Below are positions 1-7,258 of a stretch of 10,406 nt of DNA, piece by piece (the first letter of the stretch is position 1; each line of letters begins with the position of its first letter). Origin of the DNA: a bacterium (GTDB lineage: Bacteria > Pseudomonadota > Alphaproteobacteria > Caulobacterales > Hyphomonadaceae); the NCBI GenBank assembly GCA_030824255.1, contig JAVBYB010000472.1, forward strand, positions 1 to 10,406, in the 5' to 3' direction. The position numbers were made by a program, and so were the translations under genes. The notes beneath the pieces were generated by a model, which was not told the origin of the DNA, did no database searches, and saw only the letters and a program-made list of their open reading frames with translations.

Positions 1-843
1 CTTGGCGACCGCCTCGCCCAGCTCGGCCAGGCGCTTGCGCTGGCGGAATGCGGCCGAGACAGTCTTCTGCATGGCCTGCAGGGCGGCGTTGGCGCGCCGC
101 ATTTCATAGGCGCCCCCGGGCATCGGCTCGATCTCGGCGCCCTCCGGCTCGCTGGAGAACTTGACGATGCCGAGCGTGAGCCGCCGCATCGGCTGGATCA
201 CCAGCCGGTACATCGCGAAATAGATCAGCGCTCCCACCACCGCCGCGATCAGCAGCGAGAACAGGATGAGCGTGCGCGAGAAAGCGATCAGGCCGTTTTT
301 CAGCGCCGCTTCCGGCACAATCACTTCCATGACCGCATCTTCGGTCAGCGACGGCGCGAGGATGATGCGAAGGAAGCGCCCGCCCGGCGCGAGCATGTGA
401 CCGAACGCGCCGGTCATGCTGTCGAAGAAACTCTCGGTGCGCCGGTCAACGGCCACAAGGCCGCCGCTGAGGTCCATGGACGGCGGCAGGATCTCGACAC
501 GGAAATCCTGTTCCTGCACGGCCACGGAGACGACCTGCGCGCGCTCCAGAAGCTGGCGGGACAGCTCATCGCTGACCTGCCCCTCGGGGGCCGCCTCGAC
601 GGCCAGGGCGGCGATCTGGGCGGCCTGGGCACGCTGTTCCAGCCAGCTGTTCCGGTAGGTGCCCGCCAGCACCGGATAGACCAGCAGCATGGCGATGAAG
701 ACGAAAACCGAGGTCAGGACCAGCAGGCGGCCCCGCAGGCCGGTAAAGAATCGCCAGCGCCTGCCCGGCGCCGATGGCGCCGCAGCCGACCCTTTCTCAA
801 GGTCCTGCGTCTCGCTCAGATATACTCCCCTGGGCGTTTCCAC
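1..843 (-). CDS. Sensor histidine kinase, N-terminal part (truncated by the window edge)
   Basis: The minus strand is open from the left edge to an in-frame GTG at 843-841 (281 codons). An alternative ATG at 909-907 in the same frame would add 22 Arg-rich residues. I prefer the GTG because GAGGA lies 11 nt before it and a TATAAT overlaps the ATG itself. Counted from the GTG, a hydrophobic segment at about 39-62 (RLLVLTSVFVFIAMLLVYPV) is followed by a sensor region of about 125 residues, a second membrane segment at about 188-212, and a HAMP-like juxtamembrane stretch beginning IQPMRRLT. The visible end, RKRLAELGEAVAK, is the linker that in related alphaproteobacterial kinases directly precedes the phospho-accepting His box, so the catalytic domains should lie outside the window. 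The expected role is an inner-membrane two-component sensor that autophosphorylates. The signal is unknown. It is divergent from rpmH. The sensor domain resembles nothing I can name. Confidence 0.85.
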   Translation of the reverse strand, partial: METPRGVYLSETQDLEKGSAAAPSAPGRRWRFFTGLRGRLLVLTSVFVFIAMLLVYPVLAGTYRNSWLEQRAQAAQIAALAVEAAPEGQVSDELSRQLLERAQVVSVAVQEQDFRVEILPPSMDLSGGLVAVDRRTESFFDSMTGAFGHMLAPGGRFLRIILAPSLTEDAVMEVIVPEAALKNGLIAFSRTLILFSLLIAAVVGALIYFAMYRLVIQPMRRLTLGIVKFSSEPEGAEIEPMPGGAYEMRRANAALQAMQKTVSAAFRQRKRLAELGEAVAK

Positions 844-907
844 TTGCCGTCGGGTCCTCGTACGATGGGATTCCTTACGGAAGCCCGGCCGCACGGGCCG
901 ATCTTTC

Positions 908-913
908 ATTATA
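908..913 (-). promoter_or_regulatory. Possible -10 element of the histidine kinase gene
   Basis: The minus strand reads TATAAT here, a consensus -10 hexamer in otherwise GC-rich DNA. I see no good -35 hexamer at 16-18 nt upstream. If it is used, transcription would begin near 901, inside the longest possible reading frame, which favours the GTG start at 843 over the ATG at 909. Confidence 0.3.
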
Positions 914-1037
914 AAATGCCGTCTGTCGCCGACCTGTTTCCCTATCGGCGCCCAACTGTTACATTCCAGAAGGTTTCACGCGGGAATAGCTGCAATCCCG
1001 TCGCAGGCGTAGTCCATTGATCGGGCTTTTCCCGCGC

Positions 1038-1066
1038 TTGACTCGCCCGGATCGAGCATGTACCTC
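1038..1066 (+). promoter_or_regulatory. Probable promoter of the rpmH-rnpA-yidC genes
   Basis: TTGACT at 1038-1043 matches the sigma-70 -35 consensus at five of six positions. A 17-nt spacer leads to TACCTC at 1061-1066, a weak -10 hexamer, as is common in alphaproteobacteria. It lies 35 nt upstream of the rpmH start codon. This is the best promoter-like site in the divergent region; the -10 match is poor. Confidence 0.45.
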
Positions 1067-1100
1067 CCCCGCCTCCTAAAGGAATAAGGGGCAGTGACCC

Positions 1101-1241
1101 GTGTCCACCAAACGGACTTTTCAGCCGAGCAACCTGAAGCGCAAGCGTCGCCACGGTTTCCGCGCGCGCATGGCGACCAAGAACGGCCAGAAGATTCTGG
1201 CGTCTCGTCGCGCCAAGGGCCGCAAGCGGCTCAGCGCCTAA
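1101..1241 (+). CDS. rpmH: 50S ribosomal protein L34
   Basis: This 46-codon gene starts at GTG and ends at TAA. It encodes a very basic protein with the L34 signature: [20 protein letters not shown] near the start, then [20 protein letters not shown], ending KRLSA. L34 is a small structural protein of the large ribosomal subunit that binds 23S rRNA. The length is typical (44-47 aa). The start is fixed by homology and by the purine run AAGGGG at 1086-1091, 9 nt upstream. It is the first gene of the plus-strand cluster and is followed 41 nt later by rnpA, the classic bacterial pairing. The +2 frame across the whole gene is also open and joins rnpA (see findings). Confidence 0.97.
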   Translation: MSTKRTFQPSNLKRKRRHGFRARMATKNGQKILASRRAKGRKRLSA

Positions 1242-1254
1242 CAGGGCGTCATCA

Positions 1255-1272
1255 GGGGGGCGAAAGCTCCCC
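1255..1272 (+). promoter_or_regulatory. GNRA-capped hairpin between rpmH and rnpA
   Basis: GGGGGGC (1255-1261), GAAA (1262-1265) and GCTCCCC (1266-1272) form a seven-pair stem with one G-U wobble and a GAAA tetraloop. It ends 10 nt before the rnpA ATG, so it sits where it could limit ribosome access to rnpA or stop an exonuclease. There is no U-tract, so it is not an obvious terminator. The structure is seen in the sequence; the function is inferred. Confidence 0.5.
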
Positions 1273-1282
1273 GGATAAAGAA

Positions 1283-1681
1283 ATGAACGCGCCGTTTGTC
1301 GAGGTGGAACGCCTCCGCGTACGGCGCGAATTTCTTTTTGTTGCAGACGGTTATGCCGAACGCCGCCGGATTCTGGTGGTTCAGGGCCGCCGCCGCAATG
1401 CGCCTCGCCCCGTCGCTGGCGAAGGCTTCACCACCACCAAGAAGATCGGCGGCGCCGTCGTGCGCAACCGGGCCCGTCGCCGGATGCGCGAGGCGGCGCG
1501 GCTGCTTTTGCCTGCCCTGGGCGTCGCAGGGGCCGATTACGTCTTCATTGCGCGGCAAGACACCGCCACCGCCCCCTGGCCCCGTTTGCTTGACGATATG
1601 GAAAAGGCGTTGGTAAGCCTCCGCCGCCGCCTCCTCCCTGCCGCTGGCGGACCCGCCACGCCTCCCTCAGACAGGACGTAA
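1283..1681 (+). CDS. rnpA: Ribonuclease P protein component
   Basis: This encodes a 132-aa basic protein, slightly longer than the usual ~120 aa. RnpA is the protein subunit of RNase P; it binds the catalytic RNA and helps process the 5' ends of pre-tRNAs. The hallmark GFTTTKKIGGAVVRNRARRR (residues 48-67) contains the RNR motif of the RNA-binding helix. An N-terminal LRVRREFLFV resembles the usual 'L....dF..v' entry strand. The C-terminal tail is Pro/Ala-rich (about 119-132) and probably disordered. ATG 1283 places the conserved N-terminus correctly, but its ribosome-binding site is weak (GGATAAAG). The frame stays open upstream to GTG 1094, which would give 195 aa. The gene ends 4 nt before yidC, with no yidD between them. 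Confidence 0.93.
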   Translation: MNAPFVEVERLRVRREFLFVADGYAERRRILVVQGRRRNAPRPVAGEGFTTTKKIGGAVVRNRARRRMREAARLLLPALGVAGADYVFIARQDTATAPWPRLLDDMEKALVSLRRRLLPAAGGPATPPSDRT

Positions 1682-1685
1682 CCCC

Positions 1686-3461
1686 ATGGAACAGCAAGAG
1701 CAGCGCAATCTCCTGCTGGCGCTCGCGCTGTGTTTCGGCCTGTTCATGGTCTACAACATCTTCGTGCTTGAGCCCCAGCAAAAGGCCCAGCAGGCGCAAC
1801 GCGTTCAGGCGACGGAAAACGCCCAGACCCAGGCCCAGCAGGCCGCTCCGACCATCCGCCCGCGTGAGGAAGTTGTTTCGTCAGGCTTGGCCGCCGGCCA
1901 GCGCGCCGCCATCGATGCGCCATCCGTCGAAGGTTCGATCTCGCTGCTTGGCGCCCGCATCGACGACGTGTCCCTGAAGAATTTCTACGAAACGGTCGAG
2001 GACAAGGAACGCAAGAACCCCGCCGGCGAGATCAAGCTGCTCGCACCGGCCGAAACCGATAAATCGTTCTACGCCACCGTCGCGTGGACCACTCCTTCCA
2101 CCACCACCGATGAAGTCCTCTGGACGCAGACCAGCACCGGCCCGCTCTCGGTCGAGAACCCGCTGACCCTCACCTACGCCGCCGCCGCCGTCCGCATCGA
2201 CCGCACCGTGACAATCGACGCCGACTACATGTTCACCGTGTCCGACGTCGTCACCAACACCTCGACCGCGCCGATCACGCTGACGCAGAAGGCTTCGGTG
2301 CGCCAACTGATGCTGAGCGACACGATCAACTCGCTTGAGCATGGCGCCCACCGCGGCGCGCTTGGCGTCTACGGTTCCGACAAGAACCAGATGATCAACT
2401 ACAACGACCTGAACAACGGCAAGGCTGTGCAGCGCAGCGTCAATGCCGGCTGGAACTCGCTCACCACCAAATACTGGATGGCTGCGACGATCCCCGAGCA
2501 GGGCGAAGAAGTGCAGATGATCGCCCGCTCCGAAAAGGCCAACGGCCAGACCACTTTCGTCGCCGGCTACGAGCTTTCCCCGTATGTGATCGAGGCTGGC
2601 CAGTCGATCACCAAGTCCGCCCGCATTTTCGCCGGCGCCAAGCGCGTCGGCCTGCTTGAGCGTTACGAGAACAAGGAGGGCATCCCCTCCTTCACCGACG
2701 CCGTAGACTGGTCGTTCATGTTCTTCATCACCAAGCCGTTCTTCTGGCTGCTGATGATGCTGCAGAACTGGTTCGGCTACTTCGCCATCGCCATTCTTGT
2801 GCTGACCGTCATCGTGAAGACCGTGTTCTTCCCGCTCCAGTACAACATGTACAAATCGATGTCGAAGATGCGTCTCCTGCAGCCGGAGATGAAAAACATC
2901 CAGGAGCGTTTCGCGGCCGATCCGCAGCGCATGCGCGCGGAGCAAGCGAAGCTGTTCCAGCGCGAGAAGGTCAATCCGGTCGCCGGCTGCCTCCCGCTGA
3001 TCCCGACCATGTTCGTGTTCTACGCGCTCTTCCATGTGCTGAACGTCACGATCGAGATGCGCCACACGCCATTTGTCGGCTGGATCCGCGACATGTCGGC
3101 GGCTGATCCGACCTCTATCTTCAATCTGTTCGGCCTGATCCCGTGGGAGCCGCGCTCGGTTCCGCTGATCGGCGGCCTTCTCGGTCTTGGCGTCTGGCCG
3201 ATCCTTTACGGCATCACCATGGTTGCGCTGCAGGGCCTTTCCGCACCGCCGCAGGACCCGATGCAGCGCGCCATCATGCGCTGGCTGCCGCTTCTCTTCA
3301 CCGTCCTGTTCGCGGGCTTCGCTGCGGGCCTCGTGATCTACTACGTCTGGTCGAACATCATCTCGGTGATCCAGCAGTACATCATCATGCGCCGCACCGG
3401 CGTCGAAACCGAGTTCGACAAGTTGATTGCCAAGTACTTCGGCAAGAAGAAGCCGGCGTAA
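1686..3461 (+). CDS. yidC: Membrane protein insertase YidC
   Basis: This 591-aa protein of the YidC/Oxa1/Alb3 family inserts and folds inner-membrane proteins, alone or with SecYEG. An N-terminal membrane segment (about 9-28) is followed by a Gln/Ala-rich linker (31-55), the large periplasmic domain (about 60-335) found in Gram-negative YidC, and the conserved Oxa1 domain (about 345-570) with five membrane segments. The SMSKMRLLQPEM motif puts Arg396 where the conserved groove arginine of YidC is expected. EKVNPVAGCLPLIPTM (428-442) is another family signature, and the C-terminus is basic (YFGKKKPA). An AGGA at 1673-1676, 9 nt upstream, supports the ATG. Only 4 nt separate it from rnpA, so co-transcription is likely. 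The inverted repeat downstream may stabilise or end this transcript. Confidence 0.97.
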   Translation: MEQQEQRNLLLALALCFGLFMVYNIFVLEPQQKAQQAQRVQATENAQTQAQQAAPTIRPREEVVSSGLAAGQRAAIDAPSVEGSISLLGARIDDVSLKNFYETVEDKERKNPAGEIKLLAPAETDKSFYATVAWTTPSTTTDEVLWTQTSTGPLSVENPLTLTYAAAAVRIDRTVTIDADYMFTVSDVVTNTSTAPITLTQKASVRQLMLSDTINSLEHGAHRGALGVYGSDKNQMINYNDLNNGKAVQRSVNAGWNSLTTKYWMAATIPEQGEEVQMIARSEKANGQTTFVAGYELSPYVIEAGQSITKSARIFAGAKRVGLLERYENKEGIPSFTDAVDWSFMFFITKPFFWLLMMLQNWFGYFAIAILVLTVIVKTVFFPLQYNMYKSMSKMRLLQPEMKNIQERFAADPQRMRAEQAKLFQREKVNPVAGCLPLIPTMFVFYALFHVLNVTIEMRHTPFVGWIRDMSAADPTSIFNLFGLIPWEPRSVPLIGGLLGLGVWPILYGITMVALQGLSAPPQDPMQRAIMRWLPLLFTVLFAGFAAGLVIYYVWSNIISVIQQYIIMRRTGVETEFDKLIAKYFGKKKPA

Positions 3462-3476
3462 GGCATCTGAACCTAC

Positions 3477-3592
3477 GCCCTCGTCCTTCGAGAGGCCGCT
3501 TTGCGGCTCCTCAGGATGAGGGCTAAACAATAGCCGGTGCTTAGCCCTCATCCTGAGGAGAGCCCGCAGCGCTCGTCTCGAAAGACGAGGGC
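3477..3592. repeat. Pair of inverted REP/BIME-like palindromic units
   Basis: Two related units lie head-to-head between yidC and engB: one at 3477-3526, its partner at 3541-3592, with a 14-nt centre. CTCCTCAGGATGAGGGCTAA ends the left unit, and its exact reverse complement opens the right one. Each unit is itself an imperfect palindrome: a CCTCGTCCTTCGAG-type arm, a GC-rich inner hairpin (CCGC-TTT-GCGG on the left, a diverged version on the right), then the CCTCAGGATGAGG-type arm. Units of this type are scattered in many alphaproteobacterial intergenic regions. Transcribed, the pair would fold into one long hairpin or two hairpins. I see no T-tract that would make it a classical terminator. 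Confidence 0.8.
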
Positions 3593-3613
3593 GCGCTCAC
3601 GGACCTTGAGGCA

Positions 3614-4249
3614 ATGACGGACTTCACTCCCGAGGAACTCGAAGCGGCCCGCATTCTTTTCGCGGGCAATGTTGCGTTCATGAAGGGCGTGGTGTCGATC
3701 GCCACCCTGCCTCCGGCGGATCGCCCCGAGATCGCCTTTGCCGGCCGCTCCAACGTCGGCAAGTCCAGTCTCATCAACGCGCTCTGCAACCGCAAGAACC
3801 TCGCGCGCGCCTCAAACACGCCGGGACGCACGCAGGAAATCAACTTCTTCGACTTGGCCGACGGTCGCGCCAACATCGTCGATCTGCCCGGCTATGGCTT
3901 CGCCGATGCCCCGAAGAAGAACGTCGACGTCTGGAGCCGCCTCAACCTCGACTACCTGCGCAAGCGCAACACGCTGAAGCGCATCTTTGTGCTGATCGAT
4001 TCGCGCCGCGGTCTCGGCGAAGTCGATCTTGGCGTGATGAAGCAGCTCGATTCATCAGCCGCGCAGTATCAGGTCGTGCTCACCAAGTCGGACAAGATCA
4101 AGAAGGCCGAACTTGCGGACGTCATCGAAGCGACCAAGGCAGGCCTGATGAAACAGCCTGCCGCTCATCCGCACGTGCTCTTCACATCAAGCGAAAAAGG
4201 CCTCGGCCTGCCGGAGCTTCGCGCGACCATCCTGTCGCTGATCTCGTAG
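3614..4249 (+). CDS. engB: Ribosome biogenesis GTP-binding protein EngB/YsxC
   Basis: This 211-aa protein of the TrmE-Era-EngA-EngB GTPase family is expected to assist late assembly of the 50S subunit in the cytoplasm. All G motifs are present: G1 GRSNVGKSS (44-52), G2 within NTPGRTQE (68-75), G3 DLPGYG (90-95), G4 TKSDK (157-161) and G5 around SSEK (192-195). Length is normal. The ATG has GAGG only 2 nt upstream, an unusually short spacing, but no better start gives the expected N-terminus. It is 152 nt downstream of yidC, with the inverted repeat in the gap, so it is either read through from yidC or has a promoter I cannot identify. The yidC-engB order is common in alphaproteobacteria. Confidence 0.95.
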   Translation: MTDFTPEELEAARILFAGNVAFMKGVVSIATLPPADRPEIAFAGRSNVGKSSLINALCNRKNLARASNTPGRTQEINFFDLADGRANIVDLPGYGFADAPKKNVDVWSRLNLDYLRKRNTLKRIFVLIDSRRGLGEVDLGVMKQLDSSAAQYQVVLTKSDKIKKAELADVIEATKAGLMKQPAAHPHVLFTSSEKGLGLPELRATILSLIS

Positions 4250-4438
4250 GGCGATCGCTCCATAGCGACTTCCTGCCAGCGTGCTGGCAGCTACATCGAT
4301 GCTGGCGTCGCGATTTTGTTCCGCACCGATGTCGGGTTTGATATTCCTTGCCCGTCCTCTGGACAGAGGCAGCGGGTGGCCCCACATGGCCAAAGGCCGC
4401 TCAAGAGCCGAAAACAATAATACGGGGGCCTACCGCCG
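4250..4438 (+). promoter_or_regulatory. Structured leader upstream of the ABC exporter genes
   Basis: This 189-nt gap holds several short palindromes. TCGCT-ccat-AGCGA comes first, just after engB, followed by CTGCCAGC-gt-GCTGGCAG (4273-4290). Then come CCTCTGGACAGAGG (4356-4369) and GGCC-aaa-GGCC near 4394-4404. A weak promoter-like pair, TTGTTC and TGATAT with 17 nt between them, lies in the middle (about 4317-4345). The 4273-4290 hairpin could end engB transcription but lacks a T-run. No known riboswitch or protein-coding frame is recognised. Confidence 0.35.
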
Positions 4439-5392
4439 ATGCAGCCTGTTCTGTCGATCCGGGGCCTCAGCAAATCCTACAAGGGCGGACTACAGGCCCT
4501 GAAGCATGTCGATCTCGACATCAGCAAAGGCGAGATCTTCGCACTGCTCGGCCCCAACGGCGCGGGCAAGAGCACACTGATCAACGCTGTCTGCGGCATC
4601 GTAACGCCAACTACCGGCGAAATCACGGCCGCGGGGTTCGACACGCGGAAGAACTATCGCGCCGCCCGCGCCCTGATCGGCCTCGTGCCGCAGGAAATGC
4701 ACATCGACATCTTCGAAACCGTTTGGGCGGTCACAACCTACTCGCGCGGCCTGTTCGGCCTGCCGCCCAACCCGGCTTACATCGAGGAGATCCTCAGAGA
4801 CCTGTCGCTCTGGGAAAAGAAGGACGAGAAGCTGCAGGCCCTCTCCGGCGGCATGAAGCGCCGGGTGCTGATCGCCAAGGCCCTGAGCCACGAGCCGCAG
4901 ATCCTCTTCCTCGATGAGCCGACCGCCGGCGTTGATGTCGAGCTTCGTCGCGACATGTGGAATCTCGTTCGCAAGCTGCGCGACAAGGGCGTCACCGTCA
5001 TTCTGACCACGCACTACATCGAGGAAGCCGAAGAGATGGCAGATCGGGTCGGCGTCATCGCCAAGGGCGAGCTCATTCTTGTCGAAGACAAGAAGACGCT
5101 GATGAAGAAGCTCGGCAAGAAGCAGGTGAATTTCGAACTCGTCGAGCCGCTTGTCGCCCTGCCCGATACGCTGAAGGAATGGGACCTTGCACTCGCCGAC
5201 AACGGACGCCGCCTTGAATACACATTCGACACGACGGCCGACCGCACCGGCGTTGCGTCTCTCATCCGTCGCATGAGCGAACTGGGCATCCAGTTCAAGG
5301 ATCTCGAAACCAAGTCGTCGTCCCTCGAGGATATCTTCGTCAGCCTCGTCCACACGCCCAAAGCCGAAGCCGCGAAGGAACTGGCGCAATGA
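4439..5392 (+). CDS. ABC-2 type exporter, ATP-binding protein (YadG-like)
   Basis: This 317-aa cytoplasmic ATPase would drive the permease encoded directly after it. All nucleotide-binding motifs are intact: Walker [10 protein letters not shown] (38-46), Q-loop Gln85 (VPQE), signature LSGGM (135-139), Walker B ILFLDE (155-160) and the H-loop His192 (TTHY). After the ATPase core (to about 215), a C-terminal extension of about 100 residues ends with [11 protein letters not shown], the usual end pattern of ABC-2/DrrA-like ATPases. The overall match is to the E. coli YadG group, whose substrate is unknown. The start ATG has only a weak upstream GGGGG. The last four bases, ATGA, are shared with the permease start, which implies translational coupling. 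Polysaccharide, lipid or drug export are all possible. Confidence 0.9.
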   Translation: MQPVLSIRGLSKSYKGGLQALKHVDLDISKGEIFALLGPNGAGKSTLINAVCGIVTPTTGEITAAGFDTRKNYRAARALIGLVPQEMHIDIFETVWAVTTYSRGLFGLPPNPAYIEEILRDLSLWEKKDEKLQALSGGMKRRVLIAKALSHEPQILFLDEPTAGVDVELRRDMWNLVRKLRDKGVTVILTTHYIEEAEEMADRVGVIAKGELILVEDKKTLMKKLGKKQVNFELVEPLVALPDTLKEWDLALADNGRRLEYTFDTTADRTGVASLIRRMSELGIQFKDLETKSSSLEDIFVSLVHTPKAEAAKELAQ

Positions 5393-6219
5393 CCGAAGCA
5401 CCCGCTACGGCTCCGCTCGCTGAAGTCGACCGCCCTGCCCGCAACGTCCCCGCCTTCAATGGGCACAGCGTCTGGGCCATGTACCGCTTCCAGATGGTGC
5501 GCTTCTTCCGCACCATCGGCGAAAGCCTTGCGACGCCCGTCATCACCACCGCCCTCTATTTTGTGGTGTTCGGCTCCGCCATCGGCAGCCGCATGGCGCC
5601 GATCGTGCCGGGGCTTGAGTACGGCTCCTTCCTGGTGCCGGGCCTCATCATGCTCTCGATCTTCACCAACTCGATTTTCAACGCATCGTTTGGCATCTAC
5701 TTCCCGAAATTCACCGGCACGATCTACGAGCTTCTGTCAGCCCCGGTATCCTACCTCGAGATCGTCATCGCGTTTGTCGGGGCCGCCGCCACAAAGTCCG
5801 TGATCCTCGGCCTCGTCATTCTCGCCACGGCCTATCTCTTCGTGCCGGTCACAATTCTGCACCCTGTCGAGATGGTGATCTTTCTTATCCTCGTGTCGTT
5901 CGCCTTCAGCCTGTTCGGCTTCATCATCGGCATCTGGGCGCAGAGTTTCGAGCAGCTGAACTTCATCCCCATGCTGATCGTGACGCCGCTCACCTTCCTC
6001 GGCGGTGCGTTCTACACGATCGACATGCTGCCCGAGGCCTGGCAGGGCATCGCCCAGCTCAACCCGGTGGTTCACCTCATCTCAGGCTACCGTTGGGCCT
6101 TCTTCGGCCTCGAAGGCGACAATGTCGTCCTCAGCCTCGGCGTCACGGCGGCGTTCACCCTGGTTCTGCTCGGCATCGTCAGCTGGATGTTCAAGACGGG
6201 CTACCGCCTGAAAAACTAG
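5389..6219 (+). CDS. ABC-2 type exporter, permease protein (YadH-like)
   Basis: This 276-aa inner-membrane protein has about six hydrophobic segments (near 50-66, 79-95, 124-150, 160-184, 192-210 and 246-268). The ABC-2 permease signature lies at about 199-240: [18 protein letters not shown], then [18 protein letters not shown] cytoplasmic N-terminus of about 45 residues precedes the first membrane helix. It starts inside the stop codon region of the ATPase gene (ATGA), so the two are almost certainly made together and form a homodimeric-type exporter with two copies of each subunit, as in YadGH or NodIJ relatives. The substrate cannot be read from the sequence. The gene ends 52 nt before argB with no terminator in between. 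Confidence 0.9.
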   Translation: MTEAPATAPLAEVDRPARNVPAFNGHSVWAMYRFQMVRFFRTIGESLATPVITTALYFVVFGSAIGSRMAPIVPGLEYGSFLVPGLIMLSIFTNSIFNASFGIYFPKFTGTIYELLSAPVSYLEIVIAFVGAAATKSVILGLVILATAYLFVPVTILHPVEMVIFLILVSFAFSLFGFIIGIWAQSFEQLNFIPMLIVTPLTFLGGAFYTIDMLPEAWQGIAQLNPVVHLISGYRWAFFGLEGDNVVLSLGVTAAFTLVLLGIVSWMFKTGYRLKN

Positions 6220-6271
6220 GGCAAAATCCGCCACCTTTTACCCGTGGCAGAAACCCGCTACACCGCGCGCC

Positions 6272-7258
6272 ATGACGAAGATACCTGCCCAGATCGCCGA
6301 CCCCAACGCTGGCGCGTTTTTCACGGCGCGCGTGCTGTCGGAGGCGCTGCCTTACATCCAGCGATACGACAAGCAGACCGTCGTCATCAAATACGGCGGC
6401 CACGCCATGGAGAACCAGGACCTCGCGGACGCCTTCGCCCGCGACGTGGTCCTCCTCAAACTGATGGGCATCAACCCTGTCGTGGTCCATGGCGGCGGCC
6501 CGCAGATCGGCCGCATGCTCGAGAAGCTGGGCATCACCTCCACTTTCGAGGACGGCCTCCGCGTCACCGACGCCGCCTCGATGGAGATCGTCGAGATGGT
6601 GCTGGCGGGCGGCATCAACAAATCCATCGTCCGCGCCATCAACGCAGCCGGCAACGCCGCCTTCCAGATCGACGGCGCAGACCCGGATCGCGTGACGAAG
6701 GTGAAAGCCGTCGGCCTCTCCGGCATCGACGCAAACCTCATCACCGCCACCAAGGTCAACCGCACCAAGCGCGACCCTGATTCGAACATCGAGCGCGTGG
6801 TCGACCTCGGCTATGTCGGCGAGCCTGACCGCGTAGACATTTCGGTACTGGAAGCATTGGCCGCCCAGGCCGACGACGATTTCATCCCCGTGGTCGCCCC
6901 GGTGGGCATCGGTCCTGATGGAAAGAGCTTCAACATCAACGCAGACACGGCTGCTGGGGCCATAGCAGGCGCCCTGAAGGCCGAGCGCGTCCTCTTCCTC
7001 ACCGATATCACGGGCGTGCTCGACAAGGACAAGAAGCTGATCGAGAAGCTGTCCGTCGATGAGGCGCGCGGTCTTATCGCAGACGGAACTGCTCAAGGGG
7101 GGATGATTCCCAAGCTTGAAACCGCCATTCAGGCGGTGGAAAAGGGAGTCGGCGCCGCCGTAATCTTGGACGGGCGGCAGCGCCATGCCCTTCTCATGGA
7201 GCTGTTCACCGAGCATGGCGCAGGAACGCTGGTTCACAACGGGAAGCCGCGGGGCTAG
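6272..7258 (+). CDS. argB: Acetylglutamate kinase
   Basis: ArgB phosphorylates N-acetyl-L-glutamate with ATP, the second step of arginine biosynthesis in the cytoplasm. The 328-aa product shows the amino-acid-kinase fold: [10 protein letters not shown] (37-46, phosphate-binding Lys40), VHGGGPQIG (72-80), the LRVTD substrate loop (Arg97), NINADTAAG (221-229, with Asp225 near the active site) and GGMIPKLE (276-283, Lys281). [19 protein letters not shown] (167-185) is a segment typical of alphaproteobacterial ArgB. It is slightly longer than the usual ~295-310 aa. N-terminal residues 20-35 match the helix present in arginine-inhibitable forms, so feedback inhibition is plausible. Residues 150-153 read SGID where relatives usually have (C/S/T)GKD. 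No strong ribosome-binding site precedes ATG 6272. Confidence 0.95.
   Translation: MTKIPAQIADPNAGAFFTARVLSEALPYIQRYDKQTVVIKYGGHAMENQDLADAFARDVVLLKLMGINPVVVHGGGPQIGRMLEKLGITSTFEDGLRVTDAASMEIVEMVLAGGINKSIVRAINAAGNAAFQIDGADPDRVTKVKAVGLSGIDANLITATKVNRTKRDPDSNIERVVDLGYVGEPDRVDISVLEALAAQADDDFIPVVAPVGIGPDGKSFNINADTAAGAIAGALKAERVLFLTDITGVLDKDKKLIEKLSVDEARGLIADGTAQGGMIPKLETAIQAVEKGVGAAVILDGRQRHALLMELFTEHGAGTLVHNGKPRG

Noticed and set aside
397..1020. 207-codon plus-strand frame at the left end
   Set aside because: It lies opposite the membrane-kinase frame, is Gly/Arg/His-rich, lacks a ribosome-binding site and resembles no family.
910..1100. Possible replication origin beside rpmH
   Set aside because: rpmH-rnpA is near oriC in some bacteria, but I see no DnaA-box cluster or AT-rich unwinding region here.
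1881..3551. 556-codon minus-strand frame opposite yidC
   Set aside because: Composition is dominated by Asp, Arg, Gly, His and Val, typical of the antisense frame of a GC-rich gene; yidC on the other strand is certain.
4273..4290. Perfect hairpin CTGCCAGC/GCTGGCAG as an intrinsic terminator of engB
   Set aside because: No T-run follows the stem, so I kept it only as part of the structured leader.
4490..5401. 303-codon minus-strand frame opposite the ABC ATPase gene
   Set aside because: Antisense shadow; the plus frame has every ABC ATPase motif.
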